A stretch of 64,000 nt of DNA from Aliiroseovarius lamellibrachiae (lineage in GTDB: Bacteria; Pseudomonadota; Alphaproteobacteria; Rhodobacterales; Rhodobacteraceae). Below the pieces are notes generated by a model. It searched no databases and was not told the DNA's origin. It saw only the letters and a program-made list of their open reading frames with translations. Positions 34,424 to 43,541 of the stretch are shown here, in pieces (position 1 is the first letter of the stretch; each line of letters begins with the position of its first letter). Location of the stretch: the NCBI RefSeq assembly GCF_018599245.1, contig NZ_JAHEVJ010000003.1, positions 235,813-299,812 of the forward strand, in the 5' to 3' direction. A program made the translations under genes and the position numbers.

Positions 34424-34447
34424 GCGGCGCGCTGTCTGGCCCGCCGC
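34424..34447 (-). other. GC-rich hairpin between binding-protein and permease genes
   Basis: GCGGCG (34424-34429) / CGCCGC (34442-34447), loop 12; on the minus strand followed by CCCTTTG only, so more likely an mRNA stabiliser or weak attenuator after the binding-protein gene than a full terminator. Confidence 0.45.
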
Positions 34448-34464
34448 ATTGATGCGTGTATTGA

Positions 34465-36168
34465 TTACTGTGCGCGGCCCCAATCGGCGATATTCCAAAG
34501 TTCGCTGTCCCAGGAATTCATCCGAACGCCGGTCAGGTTTTTGGCACGGGCAGACACATCGCCGCGATGCACCAGCGGGATGAGCGCGCCGTTTTGCACC
34601 AGCATGTCATTCATTGCAATTGCCAGCGCCGCGCGGTCTTCAAGCACCGCTGTTTGGCTCATCTTATCTGCCAACGCGTCATAATCGGCATTGCAAAAGC
34701 GCGGGATGTTAAAGCCCAGCCAGTTGTTTTCTGGCGCCGGAATCTGTGCGCAGGTCCAGTTTTTCATATATGTTTCCGGGTCAGAGCCGGTGAAGGTATT
34801 GGTGAACATGCCAATGTCGGCATAATGCTTTTGATAGGTGTCCGGGCTGGATTGCGATCCGCCAAAATACACGGCCGGCGCAACGTTTTTCAGCTCAACC
34901 TCAATCCCCAGTTTCGTCCACCAGGATTTTACAAGCGCTTGCGTGTCTTGACGCACCGCATTGGTCGAGGTTTGAAACAGAATTGACAGGCGCACGCCGT
35001 CTTTGCTGCGGATCCCATCAGAACCACGCAGCCAGCCGGCATCGTCAAGCATTTGATTTGCCTTGGGAATATCCTGTATCAGGCAATCATCATTGGCCGC
35101 AGACCTGTAAAGGGCCGGTGCGGGCAAGACATTGCAGGTGGGTTTACCCGCCGCCCCGTATCCGACCTCTGCCAGCACTGTGCGGTCAATCGCCATGGAA
35201 AGGGATTTGGTGACAATGGGGTCGGTCAGGAACGGATGAGCGCCGCCTTTCAAAGTGGACCGATCTGGTCCGAGGGCCGGATCTGGGTTGGTCAAATTGA
35301 CCTGCATCCGTTCCACAGCTGCTCCAAAAGCGGTGATCACCTCGCCTTTTCCGCCCTTGGCCATCTCGGCCAGAAGGCTGGGATCAATTTGCAGGTTCCA
35401 GGCATAGTCAAACTCGCCCGTTTGCAAGACCGCCCGCGCCGCCCCTGCGGCATCCCCACCGCCCTTTAGGGTCACAGTGGCAAAACCGGGTTTTCCTGGA
35501 TCGCGGTAAAAAGGATTGGCCTCAAGTGTGAGAACATCATTTGCTTTGAAATCCGTCACACGAAAGGGGCCCGTGCCGCGGGGGGCAAAATTCTCGGCCG
35601 TACAATTGGGGGCCGCCGCACCGACGCAGTTCTTGAACTGTTCCTTTTGCAGAATCGGGCTGTCATGGCCCACAAACGGCCCGTAAGGATAAGGTTTGGG
35701 TTTTTCAAACGTCACCTTAACCGTCAAATCATCCAGCGCGTCCACGGTTTTCACATCGAAGAACTTGCTTTCCTGCTGGCATCCCCCTTCGGGGCTCATG
35801 CAGTATTTAGCTGTGAAAACAACGTCATCGGCGGTGAACTTAGTTCCGTCCGACCATTTCAGTCCGGGCGTGATCCGCCAGGTGATCGTGGTCATATCCG
35901 CCGACACACCGCCATTTTCGACCGTGGGGATTTCGCGCACGAGCCAAGGCACAAGTTGGCCGTTCTCGTCATGACGCGCCAAAGGCTCCAGAATCATCGA
36001 ACTGGCTTCCGTATCTTTGATGCCGCCAGACAGAAATGGGTTCAGGATCGAGGGGGCCTGCCAATAAAGAAGGTTCAAATGACCATCTGCGCCCCGCTCA
36101 GCACGGGCCGCCATCACACTTATTGTCGCCACAGCCACGGCCGCCAAAAGTGTAGATTTGAGTGTCAT
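34465..36168 (-). CDS. Peptide-type ABC transporter substrate-binding protein
   Basis: A 567-residue SBP of the OppA/DppA (family 5) type with a signal peptide (MTLKSTLLAAVAVATISVMAARA, cleavage near residue 23). The mature part carries ITPGLKWSDGTKFTADDVVFTAKY, the family signature, plus later GTGPFRVTDFKANDVLTLEANPFYRDPGKP. Four or more cysteines (for example CMSPEGGC) suggest periplasmic disulfides. Ligands of this family range over peptides, opines, and acylated amino acids. Divergent from a deacylase-oxidase set, which could process what is imported. Start at 36168: AAGGGGAA site. Confidence 0.9.
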   Translation of the reverse strand: MTLKSTLLAAVAVATISVMAARAERGADGHLNLLYWQAPSILNPFLSGGIKDTEASSMILEPLARHDENGQLVPWLVREIPTVENGGVSADMTTITWRITPGLKWSDGTKFTADDVVFTAKYCMSPEGGCQQESKFFDVKTVDALDDLTVKVTFEKPKPYPYGPFVGHDSPILQKEQFKNCVGAAAPNCTAENFAPRGTGPFRVTDFKANDVLTLEANPFYRDPGKPGFATVTLKGGGDAAGAARAVLQTGEFDYAWNLQIDPSLLAEMAKGGKGEVITAFGAAVERMQVNLTNPDPALGPDRSTLKGGAHPFLTDPIVTKSLSMAIDRTVLAEVGYGAAGKPTCNVLPAPALYRSAANDDCLIQDIPKANQMLDDAGWLRGSDGIRSKDGVRLSILFQTSTNAVRQDTQALVKSWWTKLGIEVELKNVAPAVYFGGSQSSPDTYQKHYADIGMFTNTFTGSDPETYMKNWTCAQIPAPENNWLGFNIPRFCNADYDALADKMSQTAVLEDRAALAIAMNDMLVQNGALIPLVHRGDVSARAKNLTGVRMNSWDSELWNIADWGRAQ

Positions 36169-36463
36169 TTCATTCCCCTTCAATGTTGCTCACCGCTGAC
36201 CAAAGTCGCTGTCATAGACCATTTGTGTCCGCGTTCAAAGGAAGCGGTTGTCAAAAAGCGTCAGTTCGGACGCAATTTGAGATTAAATCTTGCGGCGATA
36301 GGTGCAATCAGAGGCGGTGTTTTGTGAAATTGCAAGCCCGATGCGGGAATTTCCCAATACTTTCAACCTATGATTTCATGATGATCGGGGGCGTGGCCCG
36401 GAAAAGCCGTTTGACACTAGGATCGCGCGACCGTTAGCGTCCACACAAACTGTGGACATCACG
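36169..36463. promoter_or_regulatory. Divergent promoter region between the ABC operon and the ArgE-type gene
   Basis: 295 bases without a gene. A TTGACA (36411-36416), 17-base spacer and TTAGCG (36434-36439) form a plausible promoter for the rightward gene; the -10 is a weak match. I see no clear operator. Confidence 0.4.
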
Positions 36464-37627
36464 ATGACATTTGACCTGACGCCGCGCGAAATCCTTGAAA
36501 AACTTGTGTCGATCCCAACGGTCAGTCGGGACAGCAATCTGGATTTGGTGGATTGGGTCGAGGGGTATCTGACCCATCACGGGGTTCCGTCAACCCGCGT
36601 TCAGAATGATGCCGGCACCAAGGCGAGCCTTTATGCCCACATTGGCCCCGAAGTGGAGGGGGGTGTCATTCTGTCTGGCCACACGGATGTTGTGCCAGTT
36701 GAAGGGCAAAGCTGGGCGACGGACCCATGGCAAGCCGTTGAAATTGAAGGACGGATTTATGGGCGCGGCACCTGCGATATGAAGGGGTTTGTGGCCCTGA
36801 TGCTTGCCGCTGTGCCCATCGCCACGACTGGAAACCTAAAGCGTCCGATACAGATTGCACTGTCATACGACGAAGAGGTTGGGTGCCTTGGCGCACCACA
36901 GATGATTGCCGAGATGGCGCAACATCTGCCCAAAGCGGCCATGGCCATCATTGGCGAACCTTCGATGATGAAGGTGGTCACAGGCCATAAAGCCGCGATC
37001 GGTTGGGCGACGTCTGTGCATGGGCATGAGGTCCATAGTTCGTTGATGCACACCGGGGTCTCTGCGGTGATGCAGGCGGCAAAATTGGTCAACTGGGCCA
37101 ATGAGACAAACGATGAAAGCGCGCGTGCCACGCCCCGCGGGGTGGATGCGATGTTTGACCCGCCCTATTCAACGCTTCATGTGGGCACGATCCGTGGCGG
37201 AACCGCGGAAAACATCACTGCGAAAGAGTGCCGTTTTGTCGTGGGGTTGCGTGCTTTGCCGGGCCAGGATCTTACCGCCTGGAAAGGTCGCTACCTTGCC
37301 AAAATTGCTGAGCTGGAGGCCGACATGAAGGCCATTCATCCCGACGCGGGGATCACCGTCTCGACCCCCTTTTTCGTGCCCGGATTGCAGCCAGAACGTA
37401 ACGGGGCGGCAGAGGGGCTTGCGCGCCGTTTGACCGGTGACAATGGCCAGCATGTGGTCAGTTACGGCACCGAAGCTGGCCAGTTTCAGAGCGCTGGTTT
37501 CTCTGCCGTTATTTGTGGTCCGGGCGATATTGCACAGGCCCATCAACCCAACGAATACCTCTCGGTGGCCCAGTTCGAAGCGGGATGGGATTTTATGCGC
37601 GATCTGTTGAAGGATTTGTCGAAATGA
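36464..37627 (+). CDS. argE: Acetylornithine deacetylase-type M20 metallopeptidase
   Basis: A 387-residue ArgE/DapE-family enzyme. Metal and catalytic residues are visible in order: LSGHTDVVPVEG (His ligand), GRGTCDMKGF (bridging Asp), SYDEEVGCLGA (catalytic and ligand Glu), IIGEPSMMKV and the late GPGDIAQAHQPNEYL (His). It hydrolyses an N-acyl amino acid, in the ArgE case N2-acetylornithine. Because it is coupled by ATGA to a DAO-family oxidase and sits beside another M20 enzyme and a peptide-type importer, a catabolic role with a different acyl amino acid is also possible. Start at 36464 (ATG); a GTG at 36452 is an alternative without a ribosome site. Confidence 0.82.
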   Translation: MTFDLTPREILEKLVSIPTVSRDSNLDLVDWVEGYLTHHGVPSTRVQNDAGTKASLYAHIGPEVEGGVILSGHTDVVPVEGQSWATDPWQAVEIEGRIYGRGTCDMKGFVALMLAAVPIATTGNLKRPIQIALSYDEEVGCLGAPQMIAEMAQHLPKAAMAIIGEPSMMKVVTGHKAAIGWATSVHGHEVHSSLMHTGVSAVMQAAKLVNWANETNDESARATPRGVDAMFDPPYSTLHVGTIRGGTAENITAKECRFVVGLRALPGQDLTAWKGRYLAKIAELEADMKAIHPDAGITVSTPFFVPGLQPERNGAAEGLARRLTGDNGQHVVSYGTEAGQFQSAGFSAVICGPGDIAQAHQPNEYLSVAQFEAGWDFMRDLLKDLSK

Positions 37628-38973
37628 AGCCCTTCCCAATCTCAGAAATCAATCCGGTGGAACATCGCACCCCCTTGCCAAAAGCCGCTGATGTTGTGGT
37701 CATCGGCGGTGGTGTGATCGGGGTCACCACTGCGCTTTTTCTGGCACGGGATGGCCTTGATGTTGTGCTGTTGGAAAAGGGGCGGATCGCAGGCGAGCAA
37801 AGCTCTCGTAATTGGGGGTGGATCCGGGTGCAGGGGCGCGATCAGGCCGAAATACCGATTGCACAAGAGGCTCAAACCCTGTGGCAAGAGCTGGCCCCGC
37901 AGCTGGAGACGGATATTGGCCTGACCCAAACCGGTGTCGCCTATGTGGCCAAATCTGACAAAGACATCGCCGAGTTTGAGGCCTTTATGAAATTGGCAAA
38001 ATCCGCGGGCTTAAGCACCCGCTTGCTTGATCAAAAGGACACTGCCGCCCTGTTTCCCAATGTCTGCGCCTCTTGGAAAGCCGCCCTGTGGACGGATACG
38101 GATATGCGGGCTGAACCCTATTTGGCGGTGCCTGCATTGGCGCGTCTTGCGGTCAAACACGGCGCGCGCATCACCGAGAACTGTGCGGTGCGCGGGTTGG
38201 ACCTGTCTGCTGGAAGGGTGACCGGTGTGATCACCGAACAAGGCGCGATCAAAACCGGACGTGTTGTGCTGGCCGGTGGGGCGTGGTCGTCGCTTTTTCT
38301 GCGCCGCCACGGCGTGTCGATCCCGCAATTGTCTGTGCTGGCCTCCGTGGCGCATACTGCGCCCGTTGCAGACGTGTTTTCGGGTGCCGCAACCGGCGGA
38401 GGAGAGGTGGCCTTTCGCAGGCGTGCGGATGGCGGATACACCCTTGCCCCAAGTGGCTTTCATGACTTTATGATCGGCCCGGATGCGTTTCGCGCGTTTC
38501 GCGCCTTTCTGCCCCAATTGATGCAAGATCCTTTTGGGCCGCGCTATCACTCCGCCGCGCCAAAAGGCTTTCCCGACGCATGGTCCACGCCGCGCCGTTG
38601 GGGGGATGATGCGATCAGCCCGTTTGAACGGATGCGTGTGCTGAACCCCAAACCGACTATGGCCAAAATCACGCCCTTGGTTCACGAATTTGAACAGCTG
38701 TTCCCGCAGCTGGGCAAGGTCACGTTAGAGCGCGCCTGGGCCGGGATGATTGACGCCACCCCAGATGTGGTGCCGATTGTGGATGAGGTGTCGCCGCTGC
38801 CGGGCCTGATCGTGGCCACCGGCATGTCAGGCCATGGCTTTGGCATTGGGCCGGGATTTGGTCGCATTCTGGCGGATATGGTTCAGGGGCACAGGCCCCG
38901 TCACGACATGACGCGCTTTCGCTTTGGGCGCTTTTTTGATGGGTCAAAGCTAAAACTTGGCCCCGCACTTTAA
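37624..38973 (+). CDS. FAD-dependent amino acid/glycine oxidase family protein (DAO)
   Basis: A 449-residue DAO-type flavoenzyme. The dinucleotide fold DVVVIGGGVIGVTTALFLARDGLDVVLLEKG (residues about 21-51) and the following GEQSSRNWGWIRVQGRD motif are typical of a bacterial branch that oxidises amines or D-amino acids. The C-terminal GMSGHGFGIGPGFGRILADMV closes the FAD site. It starts within the stop of the ArgE-type gene (ATGA at 37624-37627), so both are made together. The substrate cannot be read; a D-amino acid or N-alkyl amino acid released by the deacylase would fit. Confidence 0.82.
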   Translation: MKPFPISEINPVEHRTPLPKAADVVVIGGGVIGVTTALFLARDGLDVVLLEKGRIAGEQSSRNWGWIRVQGRDQAEIPIAQEAQTLWQELAPQLETDIGLTQTGVAYVAKSDKDIAEFEAFMKLAKSAGLSTRLLDQKDTAALFPNVCASWKAALWTDTDMRAEPYLAVPALARLAVKHGARITENCAVRGLDLSAGRVTGVITEQGAIKTGRVVLAGGAWSSLFLRRHGVSIPQLSVLASVAHTAPVADVFSGAATGGGEVAFRRRADGGYTLAPSGFHDFMIGPDAFRAFRAFLPQLMQDPFGPRYHSAAPKGFPDAWSTPRRWGDDAISPFERMRVLNPKPTMAKITPLVHEFEQLFPQLGKVTLERAWAGMIDATPDVVPIVDEVSPLPGLIVATGMSGHGFGIGPGFGRILADMVQGHRPRHDMTRFRFGRFFDGSKLKLGPAL

Positions 38974-39020
38974 CCAAGAGACGCCCACGATTGATGGGTG
39001 CAAATTGAAAGGATGGGCTT

Positions 39021-40184
39021 ATGCCGATCAAAAACCGTTTTGCCGAAATGCAGGCCGAGATCGCCGATTGGCGTCAGGATTTTCACGCGCATCCTGAGAT
39101 CCTGTTTGAAACGCATCGCACGTCAGGCATCGTTGCGGAGAAATTGGCCGAATTTGGCTGTGATGAGATTGTCACCGGGATTGGTCGCACGGGTGTTGTT
39201 GGCGTCATCAAGGGGCGCAAAGACAGTGCGGGCAAAGTGGTTGGGCTGCGCGCGGATATGGACGCGCTTCCGATCCATGAAGAAACCGGCGTGGACTATG
39301 CGTCGCAAACCGATGGGGCGATGCATGCCTGTGGTCATGACGGGCACACGGCGATGCTGTTGGGGGCGGCGAAATATCTGGCCGAGACGCGGAACTTTGA
39401 TGGGACTGTGGTGCTGATTTTCCAACCGGCCGAAGAAGGCGGCGGTGGCGGCAAGGAGATGTGTGACGACGGCATGATGGAGCGGTTTGGCATCCAAGAG
39501 GTGTACGGCATGCACAATTGGCCCGGCCAGCCTGTGGGGCAATTCGCCATTCGCCCCGGACCGTTTTTCGCAGCGACTGACGTTTGGGAGGTCGCATTTG
39601 AAGGCAAAGGCGGGCATGCCGCCAAGCCAAATGACACGGTCGACACCACCGTGATGGCGGCGCAGGCGGTTGTGGCGCTTCAGACCATTGTGGCGCGAAA
39701 TGCTGATCCGATTGAACAGTTGGTGGTCAGTTGCACCTCGTTTGAAACATCGTCGACCGCGTTTAACGTCATCCCGCAAGGGGTTGTGATCAAAGGAACA
39801 ACGCGCACGTTGTCAGGCGAGATGCGGGATTTGGCCCAAGAGCGGATCACCCAAATCTGCGAGGGGATCGCCGCCACCTTTGGTGGCACTGCCAAGGTTG
39901 AATACACCCGCAATTATCCGGCGATGGTGAACCATGAGACCCAGACCGAGTTCGCCGCCAAAGTGGCTGAGGATGTGTCTGGGGGCTGTGATGATGCGCC
40001 GCTTGTAATGGGCGGCGAGGATTTCGCCTTTATGCTGGAAGAACGTCCGGGGGCCTATATTTTGGTCGGCAATGGCGACACGGCGGCGGTGCATCACCCA
40101 AAGTACAACTTCAACGATGACGCCATTCCCGCGGGCTGTAGCTGGTGGGCCGAGATTGCGGAACAGCGCATGCCGCTTGCCTAG
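39021..40184 (+). CDS. M20D amidohydrolase (hippurate hydrolase-like)
   Basis: A 387-residue amidohydrolase. The WRQDFHAHPEILFETHRTSGIVAEKL opening, LRADMDALPIHEETGVDYAS, MHACGHDGHTAMLLGAAKYL with metal-binding Cys/His, and FQPAEEGGGGGKEM with the catalytic Glu are the M20D signatures; GGEDFAFMLEERPGAYILVGNG is the C-terminal metal site. Members remove acyl groups from aromatic or aliphatic amino acids (hippurate, IAA-amino acid, N-acetyl-cysteine). An AAGGATGGG site lies upstream. Third gene of the rightward set, 47 bases after the oxidase. Confidence 0.88.
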   Translation: MPIKNRFAEMQAEIADWRQDFHAHPEILFETHRTSGIVAEKLAEFGCDEIVTGIGRTGVVGVIKGRKDSAGKVVGLRADMDALPIHEETGVDYASQTDGAMHACGHDGHTAMLLGAAKYLAETRNFDGTVVLIFQPAEEGGGGGKEMCDDGMMERFGIQEVYGMHNWPGQPVGQFAIRPGPFFAATDVWEVAFEGKGGHAAKPNDTVDTTVMAAQAVVALQTIVARNADPIEQLVVSCTSFETSSTAFNVIPQGVVIKGTTRTLSGEMRDLAQERITQICEGIAATFGGTAKVEYTRNYPAMVNHETQTEFAAKVAEDVSGGCDDAPLVMGGEDFAFMLEERPGAYILVGNGDTAAVHHPKYNFNDDAIPAGCSWWAEIAEQRMPLA

Positions 40185-40200
40185 ATCCGAGACGCAGTGT

Positions 40201-40228
40201 GAGGGGCGCTGCCCCTCGCGCTTTGCGC
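40201..40228 (+). terminator. Tandem small hairpins after the M20D gene
   Basis: GAGGGGC-GCT-GCCCCTC (40201-40217) followed directly by GCGC-TTT-GCGC (40218-40228). No long T tract; probably a 3'-end structure that protects or ends the transcript. Confidence 0.5.
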
Positions 40229-40233
40229 TCACC

Positions 40234-40256
40234 CCGAGGTATTTCGGGCAAGAAAA
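40234..40256 (+). repeat. Second copy of the CGAGGTATTT...CAAGAAAAA motif
   Basis: CCGAGGTATTTCGGGCAAGAAAA shares its layout with 2973-2996 (GAGGATATTTTTGACAAGAAAA): GAG-purine-TATTT, a short variable part, then CAAGAAAAA. Both copies follow hairpins at gene ends. Confidence 0.45.
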
Positions 40257-40277
40257 AGAGCGCATTTAAGGGGAAGA

Positions 40278-41309
40278 TTACCCGCCGGTATGGCTCATGT
40301 GGCGCACGGTTTGCCCGCTGACTTTCTGGCGCGAGTAGTCGAAATCATGGCCTTTGGGTTTGCGGCTGATGGCGGCGTGAATGGCTTTGATCAGCGCGTC
40401 ATCATCCTTGCTGGCCCGCAGGGGACCGCGCAGGTCTGACATGCCGTCATGGCCCAAACAGGTGTAAAATTGGCCGGTACAGCTCATCCGGACCCGGTTA
40501 CAGCTTTCGCAGAAATTATGGCTTAGGGGTTGGATCAGCCCGATTTTTTGCCCGGTCTCTTCCACACGGATATAGCGCGCGGGGCCGCCGGTGTTATCTG
40601 ATAGATCGGTGAGCGTGAAGTGCTGGGCCAGTTCCGCGCGCAGATCCGTCAGGGGCCAGTATTGGCCGAGACGCGCGACCTCATCCATATCGCCCATTGG
40701 CATGACCTCAATAAAGGTCAGATCCATATCGCGTTCGGCACACCAGCTGACCAGATCAAAGAGTTCGTCCTGGTTGAAATCCTTCACCGCAACGGCGTTG
40801 ATTTTTACCCGAAGCCCCGCTTTTTGCGCCGCATCAATGCCCTTAAGCACTTGGGGAAGGCGTCCCCAGCGGGTGATTTTGGCAAATTTCTCTTCGTTTA
40901 ATGTATCAAGCGAGACGTTGACACGTTTGACCCCCGCCGCCACCAGATCATCGGAAAAGCGGTGCAATTGCGAGCCATTGGTGGTCAGCGTCAGTTCGCG
41001 CAGCGCGCCACTTTCCAAATGACGCGACATGGCGCCAAAGAAATCCATAATCCCGCGTCGCACCAAAGGCTCACCACCAGTGATACGCAGTTTTTCAACA
41101 CCTTGGGTGATAAACGCCGAACAAATCCGGTCCAACTCCTCAAGCGTCAACAAATCCTTTTTCGGCAAAAAGGTCATGTTTTCTGCCATGCAATAGGTGC
41201 AACGAAAATCGCAACGGTCTGTGACCGACAGCCGCAGATATGTGACGGGGCGTTGAAACGGGTCAACCAGACGGGGCGTTTCTTGAGGCATTTCGCGGGG
41301 CTTTTCCAT
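40278..41309 (-). CDS. moaA: GTP 3',8-cyclase, molybdenum cofactor synthesis
   Basis: A 343-residue radical-SAM enzyme that turns GTP into (8S)-3',8-cyclo-7,8-dihydroguanosine triphosphate, the first step of molybdopterin synthesis. CDFRCTYC holds the N-terminal SAM-binding [4Fe-4S] cluster; [21 protein letters not shown] provides the second, GTP-binding cluster; [11 protein letters not shown] is conserved; and the protein ends in the Gly-Gly tail that activates MoaA. MoaC and other moa genes are not adjacent. Start at 41309 with an AGGG site; Met at 41291 is an alternative. Confidence 0.96.
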   Translation of the reverse strand: MEKPREMPQETPRLVDPFQRPVTYLRLSVTDRCDFRCTYCMAENMTFLPKKDLLTLEELDRICSAFITQGVEKLRITGGEPLVRRGIMDFFGAMSRHLESGALRELTLTTNGSQLHRFSDDLVAAGVKRVNVSLDTLNEEKFAKITRWGRLPQVLKGIDAAQKAGLRVKINAVAVKDFNQDELFDLVSWCAERDMDLTFIEVMPMGDMDEVARLGQYWPLTDLRAELAQHFTLTDLSDNTGGPARYIRVEETGQKIGLIQPLSHNFCESCNRVRMSCTGQFYTCLGHDGMSDLRGPLRASKDDDALIKAIHAAISRKPKGHDFDYSRQKVSGQTVRHMSHTGG

Positions 41310-41402
41310 GGCGAGACCCTATGCCTGCGCGTTTGGGCATGCAAGAGCCGACGAAGGAATTGACCGTTGAACCGCGATCAATTTTGCGTCACGCTTCGCG
41401 AT

Positions 41403-41876
41403 ATGAAACAGTTGATTTTGATCCCCGCTCTTAGTGTTCTTCTGGCCGGTTGTGCCGGATTTGATATACCTCAGATATTGCCAATGCCCTCCGCCCCGGA
41501 TGCGGGGACGACGACATCTGCTCCGGTTGCGCCGCCACCGCCTGTGGGGGCTGTTACGGTTGAGCAATTTGACACCACAAGTGCCGAAGATCGCGAAGAT
41601 GCGGTGGTTTCTACACCGCTTTCACAAGGGGCATTGGGGCAAACCATTGCCACGTTGGGGGATCCGGCGGCGCCTGGGTTTTGGCTGGAAACGCCCTTGG
41701 TGTCCTCGGAAACAGAAGGGCGCGTGACGGCGGCCAATACCGGCCGGACGGTCAAGGTGACCCTGCGACCGATTTCAGGCCCAAATGGTGCGGGAAGCCG
41801 TATTTCGCTGTCGGCTTTGCGGCTGCTTGATCTGCCCTTGGCGGGGCTGCATGAGCTTGAGGTTTATGGATTGTGA
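41403..41876 (+). CDS. Putative lipoprotein of unknown function
   Basis: A 157-residue protein with a lipoprotein signal: MKQLILIPALSVLLAGCAG, lipobox LAGC with the cysteine at residue 16. After a Pro/Ala-rich linker the body (about 50-157) looks like a small beta-rich domain with no family I recognise; TVKVTLRPISGPNGAGSRISLSALRLLDLPLAGLHELEVYGL is its most ordered part. Its stop overlaps the next gene by four bases (GTGA), so it is co-translated with the acyl-CoA synthetase. The upstream ribosome site is poor. Function unknown. Confidence 0.7.
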   Translation: MKQLILIPALSVLLAGCAGFDIPQILPMPSAPDAGTTTSAPVAPPPPVGAVTVEQFDTTSAEDREDAVVSTPLSQGALGQTIATLGDPAAPGFWLETPLVSSETEGRVTAANTGRTVKVTLRPISGPNGAGSRISLSALRLLDLPLAGLHELEVYGL

Positions 41877-43507
41877 CGGACATAACTTGGCAGGACGAAA
41901 GCCGATCGCGCAAGTTGATCAGCACTTGGGCACCGTGGGCGAAGATGCGGGCGGATTTCAATTGGACTATCCCGGAGCATTTCAACATTGCCGAACGCTG
42001 TTGTGACAGTTGGGCCGCGCGTGACCCGTCCCGCGTGGCGCTGACCCATGTGGATCAGGATGGCGGCGCGCGGGATTGGACCTATGGGGAATTGCGCGAC
42101 GCCTCTGACAGGTTTGCCACCGTTTTGCGGGCCCGCGGTGTGGTTGCTGGCGACCGGGTTGCGGTGCTGTTGGGGCAGGGGCCAGAGGTTCTGATCACCC
42201 ATTTTGCGGCCTATAAAATTGGCGCAATTGTCCTACCGCTATTCACGCTTTTTGGCGCCGATGCCTTGGCCTATCGCCTGTCTGACAGCGGTTCTAAGGT
42301 TGTGGTTACGGATCGTGCAAATCATTCAAAGCTCAGTGAAATTCGCGATGGGCTTCCGGACCTTGGCGATGTTCTTTTGTCAGACGAGGATGCGTTTTGG
42401 GCAGAGCTGAACGCCGCCACGCCGCTGGCCGAACCGATGAACACCTTGGCCGAAGATCCGGCCCTGATGATTTATACCTCTGGCACCACCGGCCCGCCAA
42501 AAGGGGTGCTGCACGCGCATCGGTTCTTGCTTGGCCATTTGCCTTGCGTGGAAACCTATAACGAGGATTTTCCGCAGGCCGGTGACAAAGGCTGGACCCC
42601 GGCGGATTGGGCGTGGATTGGGGGGCTGATGGATCTGGCGATGCCATTTCTGTATTTCGGTGTGCCGATTGTCAGCCACCGGATGCGCAAGTTTGAAGCG
42701 GAGGCCGCGTATCGCCTGATCGCCGATCATAAGATCCGCAATCTCTTTATGCCGCCGACAGCGTTGAAACTGATGCGCCAGTCGGAGGCGCCCCCAAAAG
42801 ACGTCCAAATTCGCTCGATCGGGTCGGGCGGCGAAAGCCTTGGGGCGGAGCTGCTGACATGGTCGCGCGAGGTGCTTGGGGTTGAGGTGAACGAGTTTTA
42901 CGGCCAGACCGAATGCAATCTTGTGCTGTCGTCCGTGGCCGGTGCGATGGCGGTGAAACCCGGCGCGATGGGGCAACCTATTCCGGGGCACGATGTGGCG
43001 GTGATCAACGCAGGTGGGCAGGAAGCTGCGCCCGGTGAAATGGGTGAAATTGCCGTGCGCCGCCCCGATCCGGTGATGTTTTTGCGCTATTGGAACTTGC
43101 CTGAGAAAACGGCTGAGAAGTTTCACGGGGACTGGATGCGCACCGGTGATCTGGCGTCACGGGATACGGAGGGATATTTCACCTTTGCCAGCCGCGATGA
43201 TGACGTGATCACCTCAGCGGGGTACCGCATTGGCCCCAGCGAGATCGAGAATTGTTTGATGTCCCACCCGGACGTGCTGATGGCCGCCGTGATTGGCGTG
43301 CCGGATCCCTTGCGCACCGAGGCGGTGAAAGCGGTTGTGGTGTTGCGCGAGGGGTGTGCGACGGACGGCAAGGATCGCGAATTGGTGGATCTGGTCAAAG
43401 CCCGGATCAGCCCCCATGTGGCGCCGCGTATTGTCGAGTTTGCCGACAGTTTGCCGCTGACAGCGACTGGGAAGATCATGCGCAGGGAGTTGCGCGCGAC
43501 CTCATAA
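41873..43507 (+). CDS. AMP-dependent acyl-CoA synthetase (acetyl/medium-chain type)
   Basis: A 544-residue ANL-superfamily ligase. The ATP loop YTSGTTGPPKGVLHAH (about 200-215), the adenine motif EFYGQTECN, the hinge TGDLASRD...DVITSAGYRIGPSEIE and the C-terminal catalytic lysine in LTATGKIMRREL are all in place. It makes an acyl-AMP and then acyl-CoA; the length (about 540, lacking the ACS N-terminal extension) fits medium-chain or short-chain acyl-CoA synthetases. Starts with GTG inside the preceding stop. A terminator follows at 43516. Confidence 0.9.
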   Translation: MTDITWQDESRSRKLISTWAPWAKMRADFNWTIPEHFNIAERCCDSWAARDPSRVALTHVDQDGGARDWTYGELRDASDRFATVLRARGVVAGDRVAVLLGQGPEVLITHFAAYKIGAIVLPLFTLFGADALAYRLSDSGSKVVVTDRANHSKLSEIRDGLPDLGDVLLSDEDAFWAELNAATPLAEPMNTLAEDPALMIYTSGTTGPPKGVLHAHRFLLGHLPCVETYNEDFPQAGDKGWTPADWAWIGGLMDLAMPFLYFGVPIVSHRMRKFEAEAAYRLIADHKIRNLFMPPTALKLMRQSEAPPKDVQIRSIGSGGESLGAELLTWSREVLGVEVNEFYGQTECNLVLSSVAGAMAVKPGAMGQPIPGHDVAVINAGGQEAAPGEMGEIAVRRPDPVMFLRYWNLPEKTAEKFHGDWMRTGDLASRDTEGYFTFASRDDDVITSAGYRIGPSEIENCLMSHPDVLMAAVIGVPDPLRTEAVKAVVVLREGCATDGKDRELVDLVKARISPHVAPRIVEFADSLPLTATGKIMRRELRATS

Positions 43508-43515
43508 CAAAAGGG

Positions 43516-43536
43516 TGCGGGGGGCGATCCCCCGCA
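43516..43536. terminator. Rho-independent terminator between convergent genes
   Basis: TGCGGGGG / CCCCCGCA (43516-43523 with 43529-43536), loop five, followed by GCTCTTTATT. Lies between the acyl-CoA synthetase stop (43507) and the AlkD-like stop (43542). Confidence 0.75.
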
Positions 43537-43541
43537 GCTCT

